64,000 nucleotides of DNA, from positions 62,001 through 126,000 of the forward strand of contig CAZAOZ010000001.1 of NCBI GenBank assembly GCA_964486865.1. The letters are read 5' to 3'. The notes beneath the pieces were generated by a model. It worked only from the letters and a program-made list of their open reading frames with translations. It had not been told where the DNA came from and searched no databases. Origin of the DNA: Ga0077527 sp964486865 (GTDB lineage Bacteria; Pseudomonadota; Gammaproteobacteria; Burkholderiales; SG8-41). Positions 25,766 through 34,061 of the stretch are shown here, piece after piece. Each line of letters begins with the position of its first letter. Position 1 is the stretch's first letter. Both the position numbers and the translations under genes were made by a program.

Positions 25766-27715
25766 ATGCCCCGCAGCAACATGAAAGCCATGAGCGACAC
25801 GCTCGCGCCGGAACGCGCCGTCAAGGCACCCGCTGCCGCGGCGCCCGCGACCGTGCAAAAAACGGCCGTCACGCTCGCCGAGCATGTCGTCGAAGTGGTG
25901 AGCGATTCCGGCGAGGGTGCGCAACGCTGCGGCCAGTTGCTCGGCTCCATCGCCGCGCGCATGGGCAACGGCGTCTGGACCGTGGAAATCATTCCCGCCG
26001 AGATCCAGCCTCCGGCGCGCAGTATCGAGGGCGCGAGCGGCAATCGCATCCGCCTGGGTGCGAAACGCGTGTCCAACGGCGGCAACGAGGCCGATCTTGT
26101 CATCGCCTTCAACGAGCAGGTGCTGATCGGGCGCGTGCGCGCCGGCGAACTCAAGCCGGGCTGCTGCATCCTGCTCGAAAGCGCATGGCGCGAGCACTCC
26201 GATCCGAAGATCGCGGCGTCCTATGTCCAGACTCACGAGCGCCTCGCGGCAGAGGGTTACAAGGTGATCGAAATCCCGATGGAGCGCGAGTGCCGCAGGC
26301 ATGTGTCCGATCCGCGCCGCGGCAAGAACATGTTTGCGCTCGGCATGCTCTGCAGCATCTACAGCCTGGATCTGCAGCTCGCACGCGAGCAGATCGCCTT
26401 TGTCTTCGGCCAGAAGAACGAGAGCATCATCAGGTCGAATGTCACCCTGCTGGAAGCAGGCCATGAGTGGGCCGAGATCAATCTTGAATTCAAGTACCGC
26501 ATTCCGGCTGCGCCGGTCACGGAGCCGCAGATCGTAATCAATGGCAATACCGCCCTGGCGCTCGGCGTGCTCGCCTCTGGCATGGAGGTGTGCGCGATGT
26601 ATCCCATTACGCCTGCGACCTCGGCTTCGCATTACCTGAGCGAGGCGTTCGAGAACGTGGGCGGAATCGTGCATCAGGCCGAGGACGAAATCGCGGCCTG
26701 TGCCTTCGCGATCGGCGCCTCGTACGCCGGCAAGTGCGCGGTCACCATCACCTCGGGGCCGGGGTACTCGCTGAAGCAGGAGGCGATCGGGCTCGCGGTG
26801 ATGTGCGAAATCCCGCTGGTCGTCGTGAACGTGCAGCGCGGCGGTCCCAGCACCGGGCAGCCGACCAAGTCGGAGCAGGGCGACCTGCTCACGGCCTGTT
26901 TCGGCAGCCATGGCGATGCGCCCAAGGTCGTCATGGCTCCCGCGACCATCGAGGATTGCTTCTACTCGATTATTACTGCGCGCAAAATCGCGGAGACGTT
27001 CAATGTCGTCGTCGTCGTGCTCTCCGATGCCAATCTCGCGACCTCGCAGCAACCGTTTCCGCGGCCGGTGTTCACGGAAACCTGGCTTGCGCCCCCGGTT
27101 GACCAGAGTGCCGTTGAAGAGGGTACCAAGCCTTACGACTGGGATCCGGTCACCGGCATTGCCCGGCGCCTCGTGCCGGGCCAGCCCCACGGCATGCACA
27201 CGCTGACCGGCCTGGCGCATGACCGCAGAAGCCGGGTCGCCTACGACCCCGGGATCAACGAGGAATCGATCCGGCATCGCAGCCTCAAGCTTGCCGCGCT
27301 GCAGAAGACGCTGAAGACACCACCCGTATTCGGTGGCGACAGCGGCGATCTGCTCGTCATCGGCTGGGGCAGCACGAAGGGCCCCATCGAGGAGTCCGTC
27401 GATCACCTGCGGGCGGAAGGCCACCGGGTGTCCTCGATGCATCTCATGTTCCTGCAGCCGATGCCGGCGGGCATCAAGGAGATCATGCAGCGCTTCGGAA
27501 AGGTCATGACGATCGAGAACAACTGGTCTGACCGGATCGAGGACGAGATCATCGACGAAACCAACAGACGTTACTCGGCATTGGCGCTGCTGCTGCGCGC
27601 GCGCTATCTGGTGGACGTTGACTGCTGGAGCGAAGTGCGGGGTCAGCCGACGAAGCCGGGGGCCATCGAGCGCGTGATCCGGGAAAAACTGCAGAAGGAA
27701 GGGCGGAAAACATGA
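25766..27715 (+). CDS. korA: 2-oxoacid:ferredoxin oxidoreductase, fused gamma-alpha subunit
   Basis: A 649-residue protein. The N-terminal 220 residues form the gamma-type domain (GNRIRLGAKRVSNGGNEADLV), and the rest is the alpha domain with MEVCAMYPITPATSASHYL, TSGPGYSLKQEAIGLAVM and NVQRGGPSTGQPTKSEQGD. KorAB enzymes oxidatively decarboxylate a 2-oxoacid, often 2-oxoglutarate, with CoA, and reduce ferredoxin. The stop overlaps the start of korB by four bases. The gene lies 53 bases after the NfnB-like gene; the exact oxoacid is not readable from sequence. Confidence 0.87.
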   Translation: MPRSNMKAMSDTLAPERAVKAPAAAAPATVQKTAVTLAEHVVEVVSDSGEGAQRCGQLLGSIAARMGNGVWTVEIIPAEIQPPARSIEGASGNRIRLGAKRVSNGGNEADLVIAFNEQVLIGRVRAGELKPGCCILLESAWREHSDPKIAASYVQTHERLAAEGYKVIEIPMERECRRHVSDPRRGKNMFALGMLCSIYSLDLQLAREQIAFVFGQKNESIIRSNVTLLEAGHEWAEINLEFKYRIPAAPVTEPQIVINGNTALALGVLASGMEVCAMYPITPATSASHYLSEAFENVGGIVHQAEDEIAACAFAIGASYAGKCAVTITSGPGYSLKQEAIGLAVMCEIPLVVVNVQRGGPSTGQPTKSEQGDLLTACFGSHGDAPKVVMAPATIEDCFYSIITARKIAETFNVVVVVLSDANLATSQQPFPRPVFTETWLAPPVDQSAVEEGTKPYDWDPVTGIARRLVPGQPHGMHTLTGLAHDRRSRVAYDPGINEESIRHRSLKLAALQKTLKTPPVFGGDSGDLLVIGWGSTKGPIEESVDHLRAEGHRVSSMHLMFLQPMPAGIKEIMQRFGKVMTIENNWSDRIEDEIIDETNRRYSALALLLRARYLVDVDCWSEVRGQPTKPGAIERVIREKLQKEGRKT

Positions 27716-28710
27716 CCATGCGGGCCACGGAATGCGTGATGCGGATGATGCACGAGGAGGAGCACGACCTCGAGAGCTATCAGGCCAGTATTCCGCGCTG
27801 GTGCAGCGGGTGCGGCGACAACGCCATACTCGCGGCCGTGCAGCGGCTGTGCCGTGACGAGAAGCTGCGCCCCGAGAAGACGGTCTTTGTCTCGGGTATC
27901 GGCTGCTCGAGCCGCTTTCCGCACTACATGAAGACTTACGGGTTCCATGGCATCCACGGCCGCGCGCTGCCGATAGCCGAAGGCATCAAGCTGGCGCGGC
28001 CCGACCTGCAGGTTTTCGTGGCGACCGGGGATGGCGATTGCTGCAGCATCGGCGCCGGGCACTGGATCCATGCCATTCGCTACAACATGAACATGACCGT
28101 GGTGCTGCACGACAATCACATCTACGGCCTGACCAAGATGCAGGCATCGCCGACCTCGCCTGCCGGCCTCAAGAGCAAGACGACGCCGCACGGCGCCTAT
28201 CTGGCGGCGCTCAATCCGCTCACCGTGACCCTCGGCGTGCAGAACGTCTCCTTCGTGGCGCAGGCGGTGGACTGGATTCCGGAGGCGGTCTACGACATTC
28301 TCTCGGCGGCATTCCACCACAAGGGATTCTCGTTCGTGCGCATCATCCAGCGCTGCCCGGAATTCCTGCCGCAGCACCTCGATCCGTGGCTGCACGACCC
28401 GAACCGCAACCTGCTGCTCACGCACGAAAACGGCATCTCGATCAGTCCGGGCCTCGCCAAGGTTTACAAGAACCAGCGCGTCCACGATCCCGCTGATCTT
28501 GATCGCGCGCGCGAGATTGCCTCATCCGAAAATCCGATTCCGGTGGGTATTCTGTACCGCAATCCCAACGTGCCCTGCTACGAAGATACCCGCCACCTTT
28601 CCGTGTTGCGCACGCCGGCACGGATCCGGGAAGGGCTGGAAACGGAATTCGACAAATTCACGGTGTGGCCGCAGGAGAAGCACAATGAAACGCGACGACG
28701 CACTGCGTGA
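27712..28710 (+). CDS. korB: 2-oxoacid:ferredoxin oxidoreductase, beta subunit
   Basis: A 332-residue thiamine-diphosphate subunit. RWCSGCGDNAI gives the cysteine pair near the N-terminus, GIGCSSRFP a further cysteine, and the TPP-binding stretch begins VFVATGDGDC and continues to the asparagine before IYGLTKMQ. It carries the catalytic TPP and a 4Fe-4S cluster. It overlaps korA by four bases and the following gene by 26, so the three are translated together. In denitrifying aromatic degraders such as Azoarcus and Thauera, KorAB supplies low-potential electrons for ring reduction, though no benzoyl-CoA reductase is in this window. Confidence 0.88.
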   Translation: MTMRATECVMRMMHEEEHDLESYQASIPRWCSGCGDNAILAAVQRLCRDEKLRPEKTVFVSGIGCSSRFPHYMKTYGFHGIHGRALPIAEGIKLARPDLQVFVATGDGDCCSIGAGHWIHAIRYNMNMTVVLHDNHIYGLTKMQASPTSPAGLKSKTTPHGAYLAALNPLTVTLGVQNVSFVAQAVDWIPEAVYDILSAAFHHKGFSFVRIIQRCPEFLPQHLDPWLHDPNRNLLLTHENGISISPGLAKVYKNQRVHDPADLDRAREIASSENPIPVGILYRNPNVPCYEDTRHLSVLRTPARIREGLETEFDKFTVWPQEKHNETRRRTA

Positions 28711-30988
28711 CGTCCTGTGCGCCGGTGCCCATGGCAACGGCGAAGACGAGGCGCCCGCTGCCCGGCCAGTACCGGCGTTCAGGGAGCACCTGGCTTTTCA
28801 CCTGACCGGCCATCGCATCGGGGAGGGCCTGGAGGCGCCCGACGGCCGTCTGCAACCTGCCTTGATGGCCGGGTACCGGAATCTGGAGCAACTGCGCCAT
28901 GATTTTCCGCTCGTGCTTTCAGGCGCCGCCACGGAGCAGTCCTGGGTGCGGTCTCTCACTGACATCATTGATGACCTGTGTCGCCAGTTTGCGCCGCGGG
29001 GACTGGAGGGCGAGAAAACGCGGCGCAGCCTGCTACGGCTCGAGGGCGAGATCCGCAAGCGGGTGGCGCAGGGCGCTGCGGGTTCGCTCGCGGCTCTGTG
29101 GGACCGGGTCGCGCAGGAACTCGCGACGCAGGATGGCGTTGCGCTGTCCGAGGTTCTCAAATCCGCCCGCGGCGCGCTGAAGTACGACGGTGCGCTCGTC
29201 GACTGTGACGGACAACTGCCCGCGACCCTGCTCACCCATGCCTGGAAGACGGTGCAGGTGCAAAAGGCCCGGAGTCTGCGCGGGGAGATCGACCGGCTTG
29301 TACTGAAGCTCTCGGATATCCTGCAGGCCGATTTTGCACGTTCCGCGGCGGGACGCAGCAGCGCGCAACTGCGGGCTTCGATCGGGCGGGCGCACGAACA
29401 GGCTTTCGATTTCGAAGCCATGTCGCACCTGCTCGCGCGAAACACCGGCAAGGACACCTTGCCCGACAGCCGGCGCCAGCGCATCAGCAGGGTGCGCGCC
29501 GTGCTGCAGTCACAACGTTTCGTGCTGCCGGGTGAACGCGGCGAAGAGCAGGGCGGCGTGCAGGCGCACGGCTTCGTGTTCGAGACCTGCACGGATGCGC
29601 TGGCGGCGTTCCGCAGCCGCCTGCCGGAGCTGCTCGAACTCGTCAAGGCCATCGCCACCGCGGAACTCGAGATCGAGGGCCGCTACATCGAACCCGCCCA
29701 CGACCTGCTTTTCGCGCAGTTCGATGAAGGCGCGCTCGGCCCGAAAGACCTGCGCCTTTTCCCCGACTACGTGGTCTGCATGCGGGCGGCCACGATGGCC
29801 GACGCGGAGCTGGCCACCCTGATCGATACCCTCGCGAGCGGTTTGCCGATCAAGGTGTTGTTGCAGGTCGATGATCTGCTGCCGCCGCCCGGGAACGCGG
29901 ACTCCCGCTTTTCACCGAACCTTCGCGGCATGCGTCTCGCGAGCATGGCGCTCGGTCTCAGCGACGTGTTCGTCATGCAGTGCAGCGCTTCGAACCTGTA
30001 CCAGGTGCGCGGGCAGATTTTCAGCGGCATGGCGCAGGGCGGGCCGGCCTTGTTCAGTGTTTACTCGGGGGTAAACACGGGCGAGAGCGGATTTTCGCCC
30101 TATCTTGCAGCGGCCGCCGCGATGCAATCGCGCGCGTTTCCGTTTTTTGCCTACGATCCGGCCGCAGGCTCCGACTGGGCCGCGCGCTTCACGCTCGCCG
30201 GCAATCCCCAGCCGGAGCGTGACTGGCCGGTGGAGCGATTTGTCTATGAGGACGAGGCGCATCAGCGCATCGAGGAGGATCTGGCATACACCTTTGTCGA
30301 TTTCGTGGCCTGTGATGTGCGTTACGCGGCGCACTTCGCCGCCGCCCCGCGGGCGCATTGGAATGCGAGCATGGTGCCGCTGGAACGGGGCCTGGTGCAG
30401 GATGCAGTCATGACGCAGGATGAAGTTCCGTACGCGCTGATGGTTGACCGGCACGACCGGCTGCACCGCGCCCTTGTTCATGACAAGCTGATGCTCGCTG
30501 CGCAGCGCTGCAGGGAGATGTGGCGCAGCCTGCAGGAGCAGGGCGGCGTACGCAGCTCACAGGCGGCAAAGCTGCTGGCGCGTGAGCGCAGGACCTGGGA
30601 AGAAGCCAGGCAGAAGGAAGCCGAAGCGCGTGAGGTGCGACCGGTTGCGCCTGCGGTTGTCGCTGCTCCCGCTACCGCTGCGTCCGCGGCTCCTGCTCCC
30701 GTACCCGTCACGGTCGAAGCGGCGGAGCCGGAGGCGCCCTCCGACGAGGCTTACATCGAAACCCCGCGCTGCACCACCTGCAACGAATGCACGAACCTCA
30801 ACAATCGCCTGTTCGCCTACGACGCCAACAAACAGGCTTATATCGCAGATGTGAGCGCAGGCACGTACCGCGAACTCGTGGAAGCAGCCGAGAGCTGCCA
30901 GGTCTCCATCATCCACCCCGGAAAACCGCGCAATCCGAAAGAGCCGGGGCTCGACGCGCTGCTCAAGCGCGCGGCACCGTTTCTGTAA
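28685..30988 (+). CDS. Large protein with PFOR-like segment and C-terminal Fe-S ferredoxin motif
   Basis: A 767-residue protein in three parts. Residues 1-400 are helical with no recognised domain. Residues 430-610 resemble the pyruvate:ferredoxin oxidoreductase TPP-domain tail (SDVFVMQCSASNLYQVRG, GPALFSVYSGVN, MQSRAFPFFAYDP). After an Ala/Pro linker, the last 75 residues hold CTTCNEC (Cys696, 699, 702) and Cys738, a one-cluster ferredoxin layout. Without a TPP motif it is probably an electron acceptor or scaffold for KorAB and the Nfn-like pair, not a second enzyme. ATG 28685 overlaps korB. The role is inferred from operon position. Confidence 0.68.
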   Translation: MKRDDALRDVLCAGAHGNGEDEAPAARPVPAFREHLAFHLTGHRIGEGLEAPDGRLQPALMAGYRNLEQLRHDFPLVLSGAATEQSWVRSLTDIIDDLCRQFAPRGLEGEKTRRSLLRLEGEIRKRVAQGAAGSLAALWDRVAQELATQDGVALSEVLKSARGALKYDGALVDCDGQLPATLLTHAWKTVQVQKARSLRGEIDRLVLKLSDILQADFARSAAGRSSAQLRASIGRAHEQAFDFEAMSHLLARNTGKDTLPDSRRQRISRVRAVLQSQRFVLPGERGEEQGGVQAHGFVFETCTDALAAFRSRLPELLELVKAIATAELEIEGRYIEPAHDLLFAQFDEGALGPKDLRLFPDYVVCMRAATMADAELATLIDTLASGLPIKVLLQVDDLLPPPGNADSRFSPNLRGMRLASMALGLSDVFVMQCSASNLYQVRGQIFSGMAQGGPALFSVYSGVNTGESGFSPYLAAAAAMQSRAFPFFAYDPAAGSDWAARFTLAGNPQPERDWPVERFVYEDEAHQRIEEDLAYTFVDFVACDVRYAAHFAAAPRAHWNASMVPLERGLVQDAVMTQDEVPYALMVDRHDRLHRALVHDKLMLAAQRCREMWRSLQEQGGVRSSQAAKLLARERRTWEEARQKEAEAREVRPVAPAVVAAPATAASAAPAPVPVTVEAAEPEAPSDEAYIETPRCTTCNECTNLNNRLFAYDANKQAYIADVSAGTYRELVEAAESCQVSIIHPGKPRNPKEPGLDALLKRAAPFL

Positions 30989-31005
30989 CCAAGAATACCA
31001 GTAAC

Positions 31006-32241
31006 TTATAACGAGCTGTCCGCCGCCTTGCCGTCCACCACGCGCAGCGCCGGCCGTTCCTTGGGCGGGCGCAACTCGTGTTTGTCGGTGAACAGCAGGT
31101 GTTGCGGGCCGATTTCGCTGACGGTATTGCAACCCAGCAGCGCCATGTTGCGGTGGATTTCGTCGCGGTAGATTTGCAGCGCCAGCGCCGCGCCGGCTTC
31201 GCCGCCGGCCGCTACGCCATACAGCGTCGAGCGGCCGACCATCACCGCATGGGCGCCCAGCGCCAGCGCTTTGACGACATCGCTGCCGCGGCGGATGCCG
31301 CTGTCCATGAAAATGGTGGCGCGCTTCCCCACGGCATCGGCAATTTCCGGCAGCACTTCGATCGGCGACACGATGCCGTCGAGATTGCGCCCGCCGTGGT
31401 TCGATACGCCGATGCCGTCCGCACCGTGATCGACCGCGGTGATGGCGTCCTGCGGATCGAGTATGCCTTTGACGATGAGCTTGCCCGGCCAGATCTTGCG
31501 CAGCGCGTCGAGGTCATCCCAACTGATGGAGTCAGTGCGCAGGCTGGAGCGGCCCGGCGGGCCTTTGGTCATTTTGGCTTTGGCGGCGGCGGGGTAATTG
31601 GCATACATCGGCATGCCGGTAGTCAGCAGGTAGCGCGCCATCACGCCCAGCAGCCAGCGCGGGTGCGTCGCCATGTCCCAGACGTTGCGTGTGTTGAAGC
31701 TGAAGGGCAGGGTAAAGCCATTGCGCAGGTTGTATTCGCGGTTTCCTGATGACACGCCGTCCACGGTGACAATCAGCGCGGTGTAGCCCGCGGCTCTGGC
31801 GCGGTTGACCAGCTCGTGCGACATCGAGCGGTCCGGCCACAGATAGAGCTGGAACCACAATTCGCCGCCGGCTTCGTCGGCGACGCGTTCCATTGAAGTG
31901 ATCGAGCCGGTGGCCAGCGTAAACGGAATGCCTGCCGCGCGCGCCGCTTTGGCGAGTTTGATCTCGCCTTCATGCCACAACAGCCCTGCTACGCCGGTAG
32001 GCGCAATGACCAGCGGCATTTTATGTTTGACGCCGAAGATTTCGGTATCCTGCGAGCGCCTGGAGACATTTACAAACGTGCGTGTCCTGAAGCGCAGGCG
32101 GTCGAATACTTCACGGTTGTTACGCAGCGCAACTTCGTCTTCGGTGCCGCGATCCACGAATTCAAAAAACCCCTTGGGCACGCGCTTCATCGCGAGTTCG
32201 CGCAGGTCGAAGATGTTGTAGGCCTTCAGGTTGTTGCCCAT
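31006..32241 (-). CDS. FMN-dependent alpha-hydroxyacid dehydrogenase
   Basis: A 411-residue TIM-barrel enzyme of the lactate dehydrogenase/glycolate oxidase family. The catalytic histidine lies in VSNHGGRNLDG, FMN-binding residues in PLVIAPTGVAGLLW and GSDVVKALALGAHAVMVGR, and substrate arginine in GSDVVK-adjacent SGIRRG. It oxidises a 2-hydroxyacid to the 2-oxoacid. It is the last gene of a minus-strand operon with the UGSC selenoprotein and its partner, 19 bases after the partner's stop, so its substrate may come from that route. The protein is somewhat longer at the C-terminus than glycolate oxidase. Confidence 0.83.
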   Translation of the reverse strand: MGNNLKAYNIFDLRELAMKRVPKGFFEFVDRGTEDEVALRNNREVFDRLRFRTRTFVNVSRRSQDTEIFGVKHKMPLVIAPTGVAGLLWHEGEIKLAKAARAAGIPFTLATGSITSMERVADEAGGELWFQLYLWPDRSMSHELVNRARAAGYTALIVTVDGVSSGNREYNLRNGFTLPFSFNTRNVWDMATHPRWLLGVMARYLLTTGMPMYANYPAAAKAKMTKGPPGRSSLRTDSISWDDLDALRKIWPGKLIVKGILDPQDAITAVDHGADGIGVSNHGGRNLDGIVSPIEVLPEIADAVGKRATIFMDSGIRRGSDVVKALALGAHAVMVGRSTLYGVAAGGEAGAALALQIYRDEIHRNMALLGCNTVSEIGPQHLLFTDKHELRPPKERPALRVVDGKAADSSL

Positions 32242-32260
32242 GTCGCGGGTTCCTTGCCGA

Positions 32261-33376
32261 TCAGTTGCGTTTGAATTCGTGGATGGATTTTACCAGTGTG
32301 CCGTCGGCACGCTTCAGGGCGCGGGTGGCGGCGCGCGTGTTGCCGAAGGTCGGCACGTATTGCGAGTGTTTGCCCGGCCCGCCGGTGACGATGATGACGA
32401 GGTCTTCGGGCTTGGCGAACATGCGCACGGGGGCGTCGAGCGGCGCGTCGGCAAACTGCTCGGCCTGCTTGCGGCGGAAGCGGCGCTCGATGGTTTCCCT
32501 GGAAAAACGCGACAGCGGCAGCGTGGCGTGCTCGAACAGCCAGCGTTTGACGTCGGCCTTGCTCATGCCGCCGGCCGCCACCGTGGCGGCGTGCTCAGGC
32601 CCGAAGGCCAGCACGGGCTGCCCCGCGTAGTAGGCATTGTTGGAGCCGGTAATGGCCATGGTGCCGGCGGCCATGGTCAGGATGCCTTCGGCGGTCAGGC
32701 TTTCGTGGTCGTTGATGTTGTGCGGGCCTTCGGCGGCAACGACAGTCACCGTGCTGGCCTCGCGCGGAAATCCCCGTTCCACGTGCAGCGGCTCCCACGG
32801 GCTGCGTTCTTCGTTTTCGGCGACGCAGAAGGTGAACTTGGCGGGCGTGCCCGCGGTGGCCATGTCGCCGGTGCCGGGTATCGCCGCGCCGATGTTCACC
32901 AGCGCCAGCCGCACCGCGCGGCCGATGACGGCGTTGGCGCGGAAATAATTACCCATTACGTTATGGCCGGCGTTGATGCCGATTTCCCTGGCGACCGGGC
33001 CGTTGAAAATCAGCATGGGCGTGCAGGGGTGCGTGGTCGCCTGCGTGCCGTAGAGGTTGTAATGCTCATCAGCCAGGGCTTCCAGCGCCAGCAGCACCAG
33101 CGGGAAATGCTCCGGCTTGCAGCCGGCCATGACCGCATTGGCGGCAATGCGGATCGGCGTCGCGGCGCCGAAGCGCGGCGGAATCCGCACCACTGGCTGG
33201 CCGGGATCACGGTCGCAGTATGCGAGCATGCGCTCGACCCGTTCAGGCGTCGGCGGAATCACCGGCAGGCCATCACTCCAGCCTTTGGCGCACAGCAGTT
33301 CGAATATCGCTTCCGGATCGTCGTCGCACTCGATCAGTGCCCCGGGCGCCTTGAGCAGATGGGTGAGTGCGCTCAT
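32261..33376 (-). CDS. UGSC-linked protein of unknown function
   Basis: A 371-residue protein I do not recognise beyond its association with UGSC-family genes. It starts MSALTHLLKAPGALIECDDD, with an acidic then helical N-terminus, and contains glycine-rich segments (FNGPVAREIGINAGHNVMG, NIGAAIPGTGDMATAGTP, TMAAGTMAITGSNNAYYAGQ) and VIIVTGGPGKHS near the end. There is no signal peptide or membrane helix. Its ATG overlaps the selenoprotein stop by four bases (ATGA), so the two proteins are likely made together and may form a complex. The longer open frame upstream to 33634 is antisense-like shadow within the selenoprotein gene. Confidence 0.7.
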   Translation of the reverse strand: MSALTHLLKAPGALIECDDDPEAIFELLCAKGWSDGLPVIPPTPERVERMLAYCDRDPGQPVVRIPPRFGAATPIRIAANAVMAGCKPEHFPLVLLALEALADEHYNLYGTQATTHPCTPMLIFNGPVAREIGINAGHNVMGNYFRANAVIGRAVRLALVNIGAAIPGTGDMATAGTPAKFTFCVAENEERSPWEPLHVERGFPREASTVTVVAAEGPHNINDHESLTAEGILTMAAGTMAITGSNNAYYAGQPVLAFGPEHAATVAAGGMSKADVKRWLFEHATLPLSRFSRETIERRFRRKQAEQFADAPLDAPVRMFAKPEDLVIIVTGGPGKHSQYVPTFGNTRAATRALKRADGTLVKSIHEFKRN

Positions 33377-33918
33377 GCCTGTCGCTCCCGGGTGGCTCTG
33401 ATGAATTTGAACAACTGCGGCAGCGCCACCGCGGCGCGTTCGCGTACTTTTTCCATGTTGAGTCCGCCCAGCGGATGCTCTATTTTGAGCAACGGCAGGT
33501 CGGGCACGCCGAACACCCTGGCCTGCGCGGTGCCGAGTTTCATGAACGAGTCGGAGCACACCACGGCGGCGATCAGGCCGCGCTTGGTCAGTTGCGCCAT
33601 GTCGTGGACACTCCACGACGTGCACGAGCCTCAATCGGCCATGGCGCTGACGACGAGGTCGGCCTCCCGTGCGAGCTGGTCAAGGATGGCGTCGGTGGCG
33701 GGGCGGCTGGAGGCGGGCTTGCGCGTCATGACCACCGAATCGACCTTGAATTCTTTCTTGACGCCTTCGATGATGAAGTTCAGCAAATGGTCGGCATTGC
33801 CTTTGCTGTTGTCGAGCACGCCCAGGCGGATGCCGGCTTCACCCAGAGTGCGGCTGGCTTTGAGCTGCGCGACGTCTTCCACCGGCGCATCGGGTACCAC
33901 CAGAAATATTTTGCCCAT
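33373..33918 (-). CDS. UGSC-family selenoprotein (in-frame UGA as Sec96)
   Basis: A 181-residue protein if UGA at 33633-33631 is read as selenocysteine. The first half starts MGKIFLVVPDAPVEDVAQL and ends VVSAMAD; UGA follows, then GSCTSWSVHDMAQLTKRG and the second half ending FKFIRATRERQA. The UGA falls exactly at the U of the family's namesake UGSC motif, whose cysteine versions read CGSC. A hairpin fitting a bacterial SECIS lies directly after the codon. AAGGAG precedes ATG 33918. Each half alone would be a broken fragment of about 95 or 75 residues. UGSC proteins have no settled function; a redox role is likely. Confidence 0.85.
33601..33619 (-). promoter_or_regulatory. Bacterial SECIS-like hairpin of the UGSC gene
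   Basis: In the transcript, GUCGUGGA-GUG-UCCACGAC forms a perfect eight-pair stem with a three-base loop. The stem starts 12 bases after the UGA and the loop starts 20 bases after it, with G as its first base. This satisfies the usual bacterial SECIS rules: apical loop 16-37 bases from UGA and a G in the first two loop positions. It would recruit SelB and Sec-tRNA. Confidence 0.75.
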
Positions 33919-34030
33919 GTATTGCTCCTTAAATTTTACCATTCACCGCTTGCCAGCCACCTGACGGCGGGATCCGCCCCGAAGGAAGTCCTCCTGGGGG
34001 ACGTTTCACTCTCCCGCCCTACGGGGTGTT

Positions 34031-34060
34031 AATCACCATTTACCATTCACCATTCACCGC
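34031..34060. repeat. Short ATCACC/ATTCACC heptamer-type repeat
   Basis: Tandem ACCATTT-ACCATTC-ACCATTC-ACCGC units close the gap between the receptor gene and the selenoprotein gene. The same ACCATTCACCGC string also occurs at 33940-33950 and 37660-37671. It belongs to the heptamer-based intergenic repeats seen elsewhere in the window. Confidence 0.6.
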
Positions 34061-34061
34061 T

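Noticed and set aside
25709..27442. 577-residue minus-strand open frame inside korA
   Set aside because: It is fully antisense to a strongly recognised korA gene; no domain or ribosome site supports it.
33373..33942. A frameshifted or nonsense-mutated pseudogene of a short oxidoreductase
   Set aside because: The stop falls exactly at the UGSC position, both halves keep the same frame, and a SECIS-like hairpin follows at correct distance. Selenocysteine explains all of this without decay.
32231..33964. 577-residue plus-strand open frame across the UGSC and partner genes
   Set aside because: It is antisense to genes with conserved motifs and coupling; high GC content explains the long opening.
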